A stretch of DNA of 28,280 bases from NCBI GenBank assembly GCA_022844585.1, contig JALHLM010000012.1, positions 1-28,280 on the forward strand, read 5' to 3'. This stretch comes from Pirellulales bacterium (GTDB lineage Bacteria; Planctomycetota; Planctomycetia; Pirellulales; JALHLM01). Positions 19,201-24,806 of this stretch are shown here, piece by piece. The notes beneath the pieces are model-generated. The model was given only the letters and a program-made list of their open reading frames with translations. It searched no databases and was not told where the DNA came from. Each line of letters starts with the position of its first letter. Within the stretch, counting starts at the first letter, position 1. Position numbers and translations under genes: made by a program.

Positions 19201-22200
19201 GAGTCGTAGTGGTTGCGCAACTGCTCGACGTACAACCAATCGTAAATCGTTTCTTGGCTCGCATCCGCCGCGGCCGCGCGGGTCGTTAGCTCGTCAATCA
19301 CCGATGGTTTGGCATCCGTCGAGGCGCTTGATTCCGCGGTCGTGGCGGCCGCCAGCGCGTCCTCCTCGTACTTCAGCAGCCAGCCATAGGCCGCCATCCG
19401 CGCCACGCCGTACGCCTCCGGCGTCCAAGTGCGCGGCTGCGACGATCCCGAGTAGTAGCCTCGATCCGGGTCCAATCCCACCGCCGACCGGACTTGGGAT
19501 GAATTGCCCAACATCTCCAACGGCGATTGCCGCTTGGGCGCCGTCGTGCGAATGCCCCGGATATTCTCCGAGCGGGCCTTGGCCTGCGCTTGTTTCAGTC
19601 GTTCTTCCGCGGCGGCCCCCAGGGCGTCATGCGCAACTTTGAGCGACAACAGTCGCTCGAACCGCGCCAGCGCTTCATCGGTTTTTTCGAGCGCATGCCA
19701 GGCCAGGCCTTCGCGATAGAGCAATTCCCAGTCGTCGCGCTGCTCGCTCAACAACGGCTCGGTGATCGCCAGCACGCTTTCGTAGGCGCCTTGCGCCAGC
19801 AGGGAGTCGAGGCTCTTCAGCAACCGCTCCTTGTTTTCCTCGCGGCGCGTGAGCTTGACAAAGATTTCCGTGGCTTCGTCCCGATCCCCGCGCGCCTGCA
19901 GCAGATTCGCCAGGCGGAACTCCGTCTCATGGCCGGGAGCGATCGCCGCGAGTTGTCGTTGATATTCGACCGCCGCGTCCGGATCGGCGCTCTCTTCGCA
20001 GAGCTTGGACAATTGCTGCAGGAGATTCGTGTCGCGCGTGTCTTCGCTGAGCAGACTTTCCAGTTCCTGCCGCGCCGTGCCGTAGTCGCCCGAGGTGTGA
20101 TGCGCCTGAGCCAGGCAAATCGTGACTTCGCGCCGCTGCTCGTCTTCGCGGCGGTCGCGTTCGAAGCGCTCGATCAGTTTTTCGAATTGATTGCTGAGCA
20201 AGTACAACTCGGTCAGCTTCGTGGTCAGTGAGACCTTGTCCTCAATTTCATCGGATTTTTCGAAGGCCCGCCAGTACACTTCGATCGCTTCGTCCGCGCG
20301 AAATTGTTCCGAGAGCGCCGCGCCGAGCGCCATAATCAGGTGCGGCTCCGTGGGATTGATCCGGACCGCCTTGCGGAGTGTGTCGAGCCCTTCCTCCGCG
20401 TTCCCCAGTTGAAAGCAAAGCTGCGCGTAGAACTCGTAGTTCTCCGTATTGCCGGGGGCGGAGACAATCAAATCCTTGCCCGCCTGCAGCGCCTCCTCCT
20501 TGCGGCCCAGCTGCGCTTCGAGGCGCGCCACGTTCATCAGGTAGTCGCCCCGCGAACGCCGATCGACGTCGGCGAGTTGTCGATTCTTTTCCGCCGCCCG
20601 GGCGAAATCGCCGGATTGCTCGGCGATCCGCGCCGCGGCGCCCAGCGCCGGAATCGACTTCGCGTCCTTGGCGAGCGCTTGTTCGACCGCTTCCGCGGCG
20701 TCGGTCCAGCGTCGATCGGCTTCGTAATAGCGCGTCAGCAGATGCCAGGCGGCGGCCGTCGCCGCCGGATCCGCGGTCACTTGGGCCGCCAGCTTCGCGG
20801 TCTCGTCGTCCAGCCGATCGCCTGCTTGATAGACTTCAATCCGCTGTTGGATCACGGCGTCCTGTTCATCGGCGTTCGCGGCGAGTGATTCCGCGGCGCC
20901 GATATACGTGAGCGCCTCATCGAATTTCCCGGCGCGGGCATGCAACTCAGCCGCTTTGAGCTGCAAGCTAAAATCCTTGGCGTCCAACTTGCAGGCGTCG
21001 GCAATCTGCTCGACCGCCTGATCTAGGTAACCGAAGCTGTTGTAAATCTCCGCGAGTCGCGACACGTTCACGGCGGTCCGCCGAGATCCGGCGACGATCT
21101 CCCGCCACGTGGCGAGGGCCTCGTCGGAGCGCTTGAGAATGTGGTAGTACTCGCCCAAGTATTCGCGATATTGCGGATCCTCCGGCGCCAGTTCCACCGC
21201 TTGTTTGTAGAGGGCGATCGCCTCGTCATTGATGTTTGCCTGACGGAATAGGTCGGCAACCTGGGCAACCGTCGGCGCATCCTTGGGATGTGCCTCGAGG
21301 ATCAGCCGCCAGATGCGCGTCGCTTCCTTCGTGCGGGCGTCTTGCGGCTGCTCCTTGTCACGAATGACCAGCTTGCCCCATTCCCGCAGGAAGTCGACGT
21401 TGCCGGGGGCCGATTCCACGAGCAACGCGTACTGCTTCACGGCGTCGGCATAGCGCTGATCGTCGACCAGTTGGTCAATAAAGGTCTTGCGCAGTTCAGT
21501 CCGCGTGGGAGCGAGCTTAATCGCCTTTTCCATCCACGTGGACGCCTCCGGCACGCGCGCGGAAGAGGCCAGGAACGTCGCCAGTCGGGCCATGCTGTCC
21601 ACGTCTTCCGCATGGGTGGCGATCCAGCGTTCGTAGTACTTCACCAGGCCGTCCTGGTCGCCCGCGCGGAGGAACACGTCTTCAATCCGTCGCCGCACGT
21701 CGCGGTGGAGCCAGCTTTCCGGGTTCAAGTCCGCCAGGAGCGCTTCAAGGTTTGCCAGCCCCTCGTCTTTTTGGCCTTCACGGATCTTCAAATCCGCCGC
21801 CTGAATGCGGAACATCGTGCGGCGATAATCGTCTTCGACCATGCCGGCGAGCTTTTCGAAGCGCGGCAGCGCTTGCTTGAATTCCCCTTCCTCGACGAGC
21901 GTGACGGCGATCTGCTCCTGCACACGGGGATCGTCCGGAAAGAGCGCTTCGAGCCGTTCCCAGACCTTCATTGCCTCGGCGGAACGCTGCGCGCGTTGAT
22001 GGACGCGGCCGAGTTGCTGAAAGATCTCCAAGAGGTCGTTGCGCGGCGGATTGCGGTCAATCGCCCGTTCGAACGCTTCGACCGCCTTCTCCGGCTCGCC
22101 GACCAGCAGCAACGATTGCCCCAGGTAGTAAGAAGCCAAAGCATCCTCGGCGCGCAATGCCTCGGCGCTGCGGAACGCATCCGCGGCGTTGGCGTCTTCG

Positions 22201-22538
22201 CCGCGTTGGGACTCGAAGAGCCCGAGCAGCATCCAGCCCGCGGAGTCGTCCGGCGCGGCTTGGACGCGCTCGCGGAGCTTGGCAAGAAACGCATCGAGCG
22301 TGCCGAACTCGACGTGGTGACCATAGACGCGATCTAGCGCCGTGCCGCGCCGCGGCGTTTTCTCAAGTACCGTCAGAAAACGCTGCGCCACGGCGATTTG
22401 CTGCGTCTCCTCCTCAGAGGGTTCGGCCGCGGCCGGTTCCTGGGAAATCGCCACGCGAATCGCAAAGGACGGCGCCGCCACGGCGAAAGCCAAGCCGAGC
22501 AACGCCGCGCGAAATCCACGCCATTCGATATGCGCCAT
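10257..22538 (-). CDS. Giant exported TPR protein with DUF1583-type domains
   Basis: This 4093-residue protein is uninterrupted over 12.3 kb. ATG 22538 is chosen because GGAGG stands 9 bases upstream and a signal peptide follows at once (MAHIEWRGFRAALLGLAFAV); an in-frame start at 22607 would bury it. Residues about 85-1000 are tetratricopeptide repeats with typical 34-residue helix pairs (A..LGQSLLLVGEPEKAVEAFERAI). Further helical solenoid continues to about 2800. The C-terminal third alternates strand-rich, concanavalin-like blocks (about 2896-3033 and 3503-3656) with two DUF1583-type units (about 3113-3257 and 3716-3857) and a final related block (about 3916-4079). No catalytic motif is seen. 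It is probably a secreted or periplasmic scaffold that binds proteins through TPRs and perhaps glycans through the C-terminal sandwiches; this is inference. Architecture is planctomycete-specific as far as I recall. Divergent from moxR. Confidence 0.93.
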   Translation of the reverse strand: MAHIEWRGFRAALLGLAFAVAAPSFAIRVAISQEPAAAEPSEEETQQIAVAQRFLTVLEKTPRRGTALDRVYGHHVEFGTLDAFLAKLRERVQAAPDDSAGWMLLGLFESQRGEDANAADAFRSAEALRAEDALASYYLGQSLLLVGEPEKAVEAFERAIDRNPPRNDLLEIFQQLGRVHQRAQRSAEAMKVWERLEALFPDDPRVQEQIAVTLVEEGEFKQALPRFEKLAGMVEDDYRRTMFRIQAADLKIREGQKDEGLANLEALLADLNPESWLHRDVRRRIEDVFLRAGDQDGLVKYYERWIATHAEDVDSMARLATFLASSARVPEASTWMEKAIKLAPTRTELRKTFIDQLVDDQRYADAVKQYALLVESAPGNVDFLREWGKLVIRDKEQPQDARTKEATRIWRLILEAHPKDAPTVAQVADLFRQANINDEAIALYKQAVELAPEDPQYREYLGEYYHILKRSDEALATWREIVAGSRRTAVNVSRLAEIYNSFGYLDQAVEQIADACKLDAKDFSLQLKAAELHARAGKFDEALTYIGAAESLAANADEQDAVIQQRIEVYQAGDRLDDETAKLAAQVTADPAATAAAWHLLTRYYEADRRWTDAAEAVEQALAKDAKSIPALGAAARIAEQSGDFARAAEKNRQLADVDRRSRGDYLMNVARLEAQLGRKEEALQAGKDLIVSAPGNTENYEFYAQLCFQLGNAEEGLDTLRKAVRINPTEPHLIMALGAALSEQFRADEAIEVYWRAFEKSDEIEDKVSLTTKLTELYLLSNQFEKLIERFERDRREDEQRREVTICLAQAHHTSGDYGTARQELESLLSEDTRDTNLLQQLSKLCEESADPDAAVEYQRQLAAIAPGHETEFRLANLLQARGDRDEATEIFVKLTRREENKERLLKSLDSLLAQGAYESVLAITEPLLSEQRDDWELLYREGLAWHALEKTDEALARFERLLSLKVAHDALGAAAEERLKQAQAKARSENIRGIRTTAPKRQSPLEMLGNSSQVRSAVGLDPDRGYYSGSSQPRTWTPEAYGVARMAAYGWLLKYEEDALAAATTAESSASTDAKPSVIDELTTRAAAADASQETIYDWLYVEQLRNHYDSVYKTSVRLAKAGGDEAEQFFLSSLRLRAIDPNSRQVRQSGQEAPKKPPLGEDELSLMLTCYQHLVKNDESDEISHALMGGQIAYGANGQMYVNIGGSYVMVSGNSMASGYLGIVMEELKLAGREDQANAMMEERVEKSANGGELAGTMQLLQSQEQYERLPDVYQKWIVAARAEIAQGSTVAPARGGRGGASTGPQVLGRAASLIVQWMGQLGPEEEHARILGILDGALDLAVAEGQQRVAQRKSNSRTPTVSQNSYNQWQLKYGKESFYAEVPYPPTNLYVDQSALMILREAYEVFKRNDVLSDLSDRLRQRVAQADPQAKLYEQLMLGYVLWWMEEQDDALEQLRAASDQLANDPLMRLEMASLYSLRGDFDDALTIVDSITPRDQQLVQRREQMALQLAERVGDVERARKSAERLFGLRLDNDAQLALVEQMRRLGLHDMAEAILGRVHRRAGNQTSSLASLMSLYQGQGKTELAQQIAHTILRRTSPPMSSQATGMNPMRYRTSDSGTRTQALSVLSQTGALPALIERLETQLAKSPESPRLYDQLIELYQASNNRDKMQELLEKAVAARPKAVALRFQLAQQLDRTGKATEACDHYLEILKQRPDWIADDLYNIRRTFERCQRSLELVKAFETMNLKSFRQPYYIINLASELMQDEKNADLAANLLERVYQDLPSYRGQLIRQIYNPQLWKHPRIYQLGKRSVLPTKEEAASSPWFGIGEITSYSGNGQANGAFQQLLEGIQGTDHAQDMRSALEAALAESPNWYGGQALLALMDIKEGQAETAKAKLEKLLSDEELVKEMPPAACWLLGQELDAFQDTRALALRLLERAATDEQSMQQIQFSPVARLLKLYVDLGRKDDARTLMVKKLAGQNFSRYDAQYASYQRLENSVWAADKMLELGFPVEAVKIYQGVSDDSVALATAAQWNGRNEDYYQSQIKNGLSKAFASLDESNASEAMAQLLTVNEKMASDRGALDLMVSVPDVAGLRDQSMASPLTALLQSIAQQEKLRASIGDRLRELRSQHPTDVSIGITLAAFEQGTKSGTAGEALRELDALVAAQPLAEVPEGRRPNSRQRREALLSVPLWLVARECLTTPEYADIGERLATRALDAARRQVDRKYLVAILYDWGQRSLAQGNRAQAEQKWSELLEQVTLRPQRKAEADAAAPNALPQRVRPAARALERPTSRWNASGLSVVALVTLLYQDGPPPAAAEAVAADAVPPLTNSQFQVAMEIALVAAENGMPELSRKAVRAAMLGGLPVPDPAADPVAQVGVRRRIIRSSPYGMVAEEASGDEAEVAETMKRVLDKWTGDDYPPLEVYELLHPIVLPSARSTEILLFADSSKLQNAETKSLAATLVQWAKRADRLEDLHSRVEARKKNAAMLVPALVLQIQIALARDKLDDAHLLLLDLDQAISQGAPQQLQLACHAAIPASERDALKDAAFAILKRAVQGQSPADGDDGDLSALGDLAVRVNKHFASQPEEVKAFYEQYLLGRQAQYSQYDGDYGQYIQWNDYASIAQAAAESGLTEIALDYIGRVMDYNHPEHSRPNVTLPLAVVCRDLNKLTPEERYEAWRKWTLPQEGRQTVRLTAEWVRPVDVPKVFLSPAAQQAKYHDGELISNFGELLNAAKEVGKLAEVRDQAAQAREQKLANANTLWLMTLIQLGEIAVAEPAIQETIRNVAEQEGKPAEQLWADYLLYRACMQSPQFAPIYGPRRMELTNAIRGRFLHHLLEHIEYDFAERTAQDIGTTIQPGDQTLEHWRPASTLNHPQTLIQPWWVAHEGHLTHLCGAGKDILAFRYPLAGDFTFSVDCYKSGWKESDAGYGGIIVEALQAGSQSSVWSVGNHDTIQFGGPFARNLDGFNHVEIRVKDGVMQYVVNNHVNYEEAAGTTSPWLLLYTDRPRVTAFKNLKITGNPVIPREVKLISGDRMDGWNASNYYEQQPPKRQIAQAAQIDRDPDVYYQDDIPAEFDWLAKDGILHGEAQDLPDDAQSWIYYHRPLQDGETIRYEFHYIPGQSSAFPTIGRFAMLLHPGGVDAHWVSDPTWDAALYDLQQAKEAVEPEYRRGPSSLPLKENDWNQVETTIRGDTVIVSLNGTVVYERPLEPSIVRTFGLFRRRNQSSQVRGITLTGPWPETLTPEIAENLLAARPTKNVADERLLQEIIGEFAQLHRPAELLAEAKSLSDTEAYARLCDWVLPTPARDNFRLYFERRPIAARPAIDDAILCPAIELTRLAERLGKLAELQQAIDSVTPRGREAEHGKLAMAALVALESDDLQGLPAQLAQLDAMIEATPKESSLGERMGDYVVVWRAMQAPAFRLAAYDLAIKLQSREREGGTSSGNEDWHRQLDGLAGDTERMLAAKVQAPDEAASATRQWREVPYWKPDLRGKGFRASSWRLMRGAAQHVAGENYSQLYFQSPLRGKFEIQVERPLHGWREAILAYGMLAADARYDLKAKRVISMLHGFNDVDKELSIPQSGWLAQCRIAVDKNKISTYINNVLIHEETLAAPADPWVVLRAFSPGLRTTVHNLRIVGEPEIPEAIDLIATERWQGWRADMFHEAFSLGTESEGAAWRRSGDEIVGDLSAESGVKARESLLMYQRPLLEDGVIEFESYFTPGECGVHPAVGRVAFLVRPDGVKLHQLTDAEWEATGLSPTNESPLEGSAASVPLKENDWNQFRLQVKGDLATLSVNGAEVAKYELKEMPHERFFGLFRYSDQDKARVRKLIYRGEWPKQLPASADQELAYGPSGALPRAELKGETLELNLTKPLGELAAVGVFSLGPAERITTTPEGTRLDLKDAPNYEGWPGLIFKQPTSGDFDITYDFSHLALSKVGEGWGNGMSFKIVFDVPDQWAEVGVYLDGAGQEQLRTTFAHKQLNGAMTYDSRNANGHYESGRMRLVRQGALLHCLFASQDSEDFRILETFVVGATLVAEFKLENVSSDAKGAVDVVAGKVTLVRPATHAAAGVESPKP
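10969..11393 (-). repeat. DUF1583-type unit, second copy, within the giant protein
   Basis: Residues about 3716-3857 run from YQRPLLEDGVIEFESYFTPG through VGRVAFLVRPDGVKLHQLTD and SVPLKENDWNQFRLQVKG to FFGLFRYSDQDKARVRKLIY and RGEWPKQLP. The order of blocks is identical to that of the first copy. The family is named from memory of planctomycete proteins; its function is unknown. Confidence 0.7.
12770..13200 (-). repeat. DUF1583-type unit, first copy, within the giant protein
   Basis: Residues about 3113-3257 run from YYHRPLQDGETIRYEFHYIP through IGRFAMLLHPGGVDAHWVSD and SLPLKENDWNQVETTIRGD to RTFGLFRRRNQSSQVRGITL and TGPWPETL. It shares the LKENDWNQ core with the second copy, including 23 identical bases (12943-12965 and 11149-11171). 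Confidence 0.7.
19540..22290 (-). repeat. Dense TPR array of the giant protein
   Basis: This stretch encodes roughly 27 units of about 34 residues (residues about 83-1000) with the TPR pattern of small residues at positions 8, 20 and 27. Clear examples are 'A..YYLGQSLLLVGEPEKAVEAFERAI', 'YREYLGEYYHILKRSDEALATW' in part, and 'LIMALGAALSEQFRADEAIEVYWRAF' in part. The count is approximate because unit edges were read by eye. Confidence 0.75.
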
Positions 22539-22547
22539 AGCAAGGGT

Positions 22548-22552
22548 CCTCC
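22548..22552 (-). promoter_or_regulatory. Ribosome binding site of the giant TPR gene
   Basis: GGAGG on the minus strand stands 9 bases before ATG 22538. It decides the start of the giant gene and excludes the longer reading from 22607, which would add 23 residues in front of the signal peptide. Confidence 0.7.
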
Positions 22553-22615
22553 ACGGAGGGATAGACGTAATCCGGCCCCTTTTGGTTTGCGGGGAGCGGA
22601 TCGGCAAATCGATTT

Positions 22616-22640
22616 TATTTCCGGGCTCGTTCCGGAAATA
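22616..22640. repeat. Perfect 9-bp inverted repeat in the divergent control region
   Basis: TATTTCCGG (22616-22624) and CCGGAAATA (22632-22640) are exact reverse complements around a 7-base spacer. The position, between two divergent starts and about 80 bases from one and 125 from the other, and the symmetry suit an operator for a dimeric regulator. No T-run follows either arm, so it is not a typical terminator. Confidence 0.6.
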
Positions 22641-22765
22641 CTAACCAAATTACGATCGCAAAAGCTAGACACCGCGTATTCTTTACCCCACAATCCGCCT
22701 TGCACGACCCAAACGCGACCGAATCGCGTAGGAGTAGCGAACCAACGTACTCGAGCGAGGCGCCG

Positions 22766-23776
22766 ATGAGTGTCAGCGAGGAACTGAAACAGCAGCTCGA
22801 TCAATTTCGCCAAGACTTCACCCGACTGCGCGCGGAAATTGGCAAAGTAATTGTTGGCCAGCGTGAAATCCTGGACGACACTTTGATCGCGCTCATCGCC
22901 GGCGGGCACGTCCTCCTGGAAGGCGTGCCGGGGCTGGGGAAAACACTGACCGTCCGCACGCTGGCGGATGCGCTCGATTTGCAATTTCACCGCATCCAGT
23001 TCACGCCCGACCTCATGCCGGCGGACTTGATCGGCACCAATATCGTGCTGGAAACGCCCGAAGGGCGCAAGGTGTTTGAGTTCCAGCAGGGGCCGCTGTT
23101 CGCCAACGTGCTCTTGGCGGACGAAATCAATCGCGCCACGCCGAAAACGCAGTCCGCCTTGTTGGAGTCGATGCAAGAGCACTCGGTCACCGTCGCGGGG
23201 ATCACGCACAAGTTGAGTGAACCATTCTTCGTGATGGCCACGCAAAATCCCTTGGAAATGGAAGGAACGTATCCGCTGCCGGAAGCGCAGTTGGACCGCT
23301 TTTTCTGCAAACTGCTCGTAAAATACCCAAGCGCCGCCGACCTGGAATCCATTCTGGATCGCACTACCGAATCGGAAAACCCTCGCGCCGAGGCCGTGCT
23401 CGCCGGCGGACGCATTTTGGAGATGGCCCGGCTCTCCCGGCAAATTCCGATTGCCGACGAAGTCCGCCGTTACGCCATTGCGCTCGTGCTGGCCACGCAC
23501 CCCGAACACGCCCTCGCCACCGGCGCCACGCGGCAATACGTCCGGTACGGCGCCAGCCCCCGTGGGCTACAGTCGATGATCCTGGGCGCCAAGATCCGCG
23601 CCATTCTGGACAACCGCTACCACGTCGCCCGCGAAGACCTCCGCACGATGGCCTACCCTGTGCTGCGTCATCGGCTGATTCTCAACTTCGAAGGCCAAGC
23701 CGAAGGAGTAGGCACGGACGATGTCATCCGTCAGATCATCGAAAAACTCTCCGAGGACGCGCTCGCGGCGGCCTGA
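22766..23776 (+). CDS. MoxR-family AAA+ ATPase
   Basis: This 336-residue protein has Walker A GVPGLGKT at 53-60, Walker B VLLADE at 115-120 followed by INRATPKTQSALLESMQE, and sensor 1 in VMATQNP at 157-163, with the PLPEAQLDRF block after it. Length and motif order fit the MRP subfamily of MoxR ATPases, cytoplasmic chaperone-like hexamers that act with vWA proteins to assemble or activate protein complexes. ATG 22766 is preferred because GAGG stands 5 bases upstream; a TTG at 22700 would add 22 non-conserved residues. It is the first gene of a rightward unit with DUF58, BatA-like and vWA genes, the usual partners of this family, and diverges from the giant TPR gene. Confidence 0.95.
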   Translation: MSVSEELKQQLDQFRQDFTRLRAEIGKVIVGQREILDDTLIALIAGGHVLLEGVPGLGKTLTVRTLADALDLQFHRIQFTPDLMPADLIGTNIVLETPEGRKVFEFQQGPLFANVLLADEINRATPKTQSALLESMQEHSVTVAGITHKLSEPFFVMATQNPLEMEGTYPLPEAQLDRFFCKLLVKYPSAADLESILDRTTESENPRAEAVLAGGRILEMARLSRQIPIADEVRRYAIALVLATHPEHALATGATRQYVRYGASPRGLQSMILGAKIRAILDNRYHVAREDLRTMAYPVLRHRLILNFEGQAEGVGTDDVIRQIIEKLSEDALAAA

Positions 23777-23812
23777 CGTTCGCAAAAGTTTCCCCACCCT
23801 ACACTCTCGTAC

Positions 23813-23836
23813 CTCCGCGTCTCTGCGCCTCCGCGA
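23813..23836 (+). repeat. Three tandem 8-bp units between moxR and the DUF58 gene
   Basis: The units CTCCGCGT, CTCTGCGC and CTCCGCGA follow each other directly (CTCYGCGN three times) in the 109-base gap. Similar short CTCTGCG-type runs occur between genes in many environmental bacteria, which suggests a dispersed intergenic element and not a site particular to this operon. Confidence 0.6.
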
Positions 23837-23885
23837 TTTCAAGCATTACACGCATCGAGTTGAACTAACGCCGATCTGCATCGAC

Positions 23886-24761
23886 ATGCTGTTTCCAAAC
23901 GACTTCCTCACGCGACTCGAATACCTTTCGATTGTTTCGAAGCGGGTATTTCGTGGTTCGCTGTTGGCGCAGCGGCGGACGATGCAGATGGGATCGGGGA
24001 TCGAGTTTTCGGACCATCGGGAGTATGCCGCGGGGGACGACTTTCGTTACCTGGATTGGAACGTCTACGCCCGGCATGGCGACTTGCTCCTCAAGCGATT
24101 TCAAGAAGAGCAGGATCTACATGTCTACATCCTGCTCGATTGCTCCCGCAGCATGGGTTACGGCGACCCGCCGAAATTTGATCTTGCGCGGCATTTGACG
24201 GCGGCGCTGGCGTACATCGCCTTGGCGGATCTGGATCGCGTGGCGGTGCTAGCGTTCGCGGACGGCATTCTCAAGGAGTTTCCGCTGACCCGCGGCAAGG
24301 CCCGAATACTTCCGCTGATGAAATTCCTGGAGGGGCTCGAAGTCGCCGGCGAAGATACGAACCTCGTTCGAACCGCGCAGGGCCTGCTACAGCGTGGACG
24401 TCGTACCGGGCTGGTCGTCGTGATCAGCGATCTCTTTGACGAGCATTGCTTTCAGAACGGGCTGGACCAGATGCGGTTCCGCCGTTTCGACGGCCACGTG
24501 CTGCAGCTCTACGACCCTCGCGAGGCCGATCCTATGATCTTGGGGGACGTGGAATTGGTAGACGTCGAGACTAACTCGATGCGAAAAGTGACCGTCACCG
24601 AGAAAAACGTGCGCGTCTACAAGCAGCTCTTTGCGGAGCATCAGTCCGCGGTGCGCGACTATTGTCGCGGGTACGGACTCGGTTGCACGCAGACGCTGTC
24701 GACGGTGCGATTCGATGACTTGATCTTGAAGATGATGCGCGAGGCAGGGCAATTAGGTTGA
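23886..24761 (+). CDS. DUF58 / vWA-like protein
   Basis: This 291-residue protein carries the DUF58 signature: GSGIEFSDHREYAAGDDFRY at 36-55 followed by LDWNVYAR at 56-63. It leads straight into a von Willebrand A fold with the metal-site motif DCSRS at 85-89, a strand/helix pattern (VAVLAFADGILKEFPLTRGK), and the second metal-site region VVVISDLFDE. It lacks membrane segments, unlike many DUF58 proteins, so it is probably cytoplasmic. DUF58 proteins are regular partners of MoxR ATPases; the ATPase is thought to act on or through the vWA protein. ATG 23886 is chosen because upstream in-frame sequence is not protein-like and overlaps moxR. No ribosome site is evident. Confidence 0.92.
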   Translation: MLFPNDFLTRLEYLSIVSKRVFRGSLLAQRRTMQMGSGIEFSDHREYAAGDDFRYLDWNVYARHGDLLLKRFQEEQDLHVYILLDCSRSMGYGDPPKFDLARHLTAALAYIALADLDRVAVLAFADGILKEFPLTRGKARILPLMKFLEGLEVAGEDTNLVRTAQGLLQRGRRTGLVVVISDLFDEHCFQNGLDQMRFRRFDGHVLQLYDPREADPMILGDVELVDVETNSMRKVTVTEKNVRVYKQLFAEHQSAVRDYCRGYGLGCTQTLSTVRFDDLILKMMREAGQLG

Positions 24762-24772
24762 GCGGATCGGAA

Positions 24773-24795
24773 CACTGAAGCACTGTGAGGCTGTG
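24773..24795 (+). repeat. Short degenerate repeat between the DUF58 and BatA-like genes
   Basis: CACTGAAG (24773-24780) is followed at once by CACTGTGAG and GCTGTG, a degenerate 8-9 base tandem in a 45-base gap. It is a different unit from the one in the preceding gap. Confidence 0.4.
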
Positions 24796-24806
24796 CGTCG
24801 TTCGCC

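Larger units (their letters stand above)
22539..22765. promoter_or_regulatory. Shared control region of the divergent giant and moxR units
   Basis: These 227 bases separate the two ATGs and must hold both promoters. It is clearly more AT-rich in its centre (about 22600-22690) than the flanking genes. The main structure is a perfect inverted repeat at 22616-22640. AT-rich hexamers such as TAGTAT and AATAAAAT on the minus strand could be -10 elements, but no confident -35/-10 pair was found. Confidence 0.6.

Noticed and set aside
22539..22607. Longer start of the giant gene at 22607
   Set aside because: It would put 23 residues before a good signal peptide and ignore the GGAGG site before ATG 22538.
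22700..22765. Longer start of moxR at TTG 22700
   Set aside because: Rare start codon, no ribosome site and no family-like sequence before ATG 22766.
22373..23536. Minus-strand open frame of 387 codons opposite moxR
   Set aside because: It is the reverse of well-marked AAA+ coding sequence and its protein has no recognisable motif.
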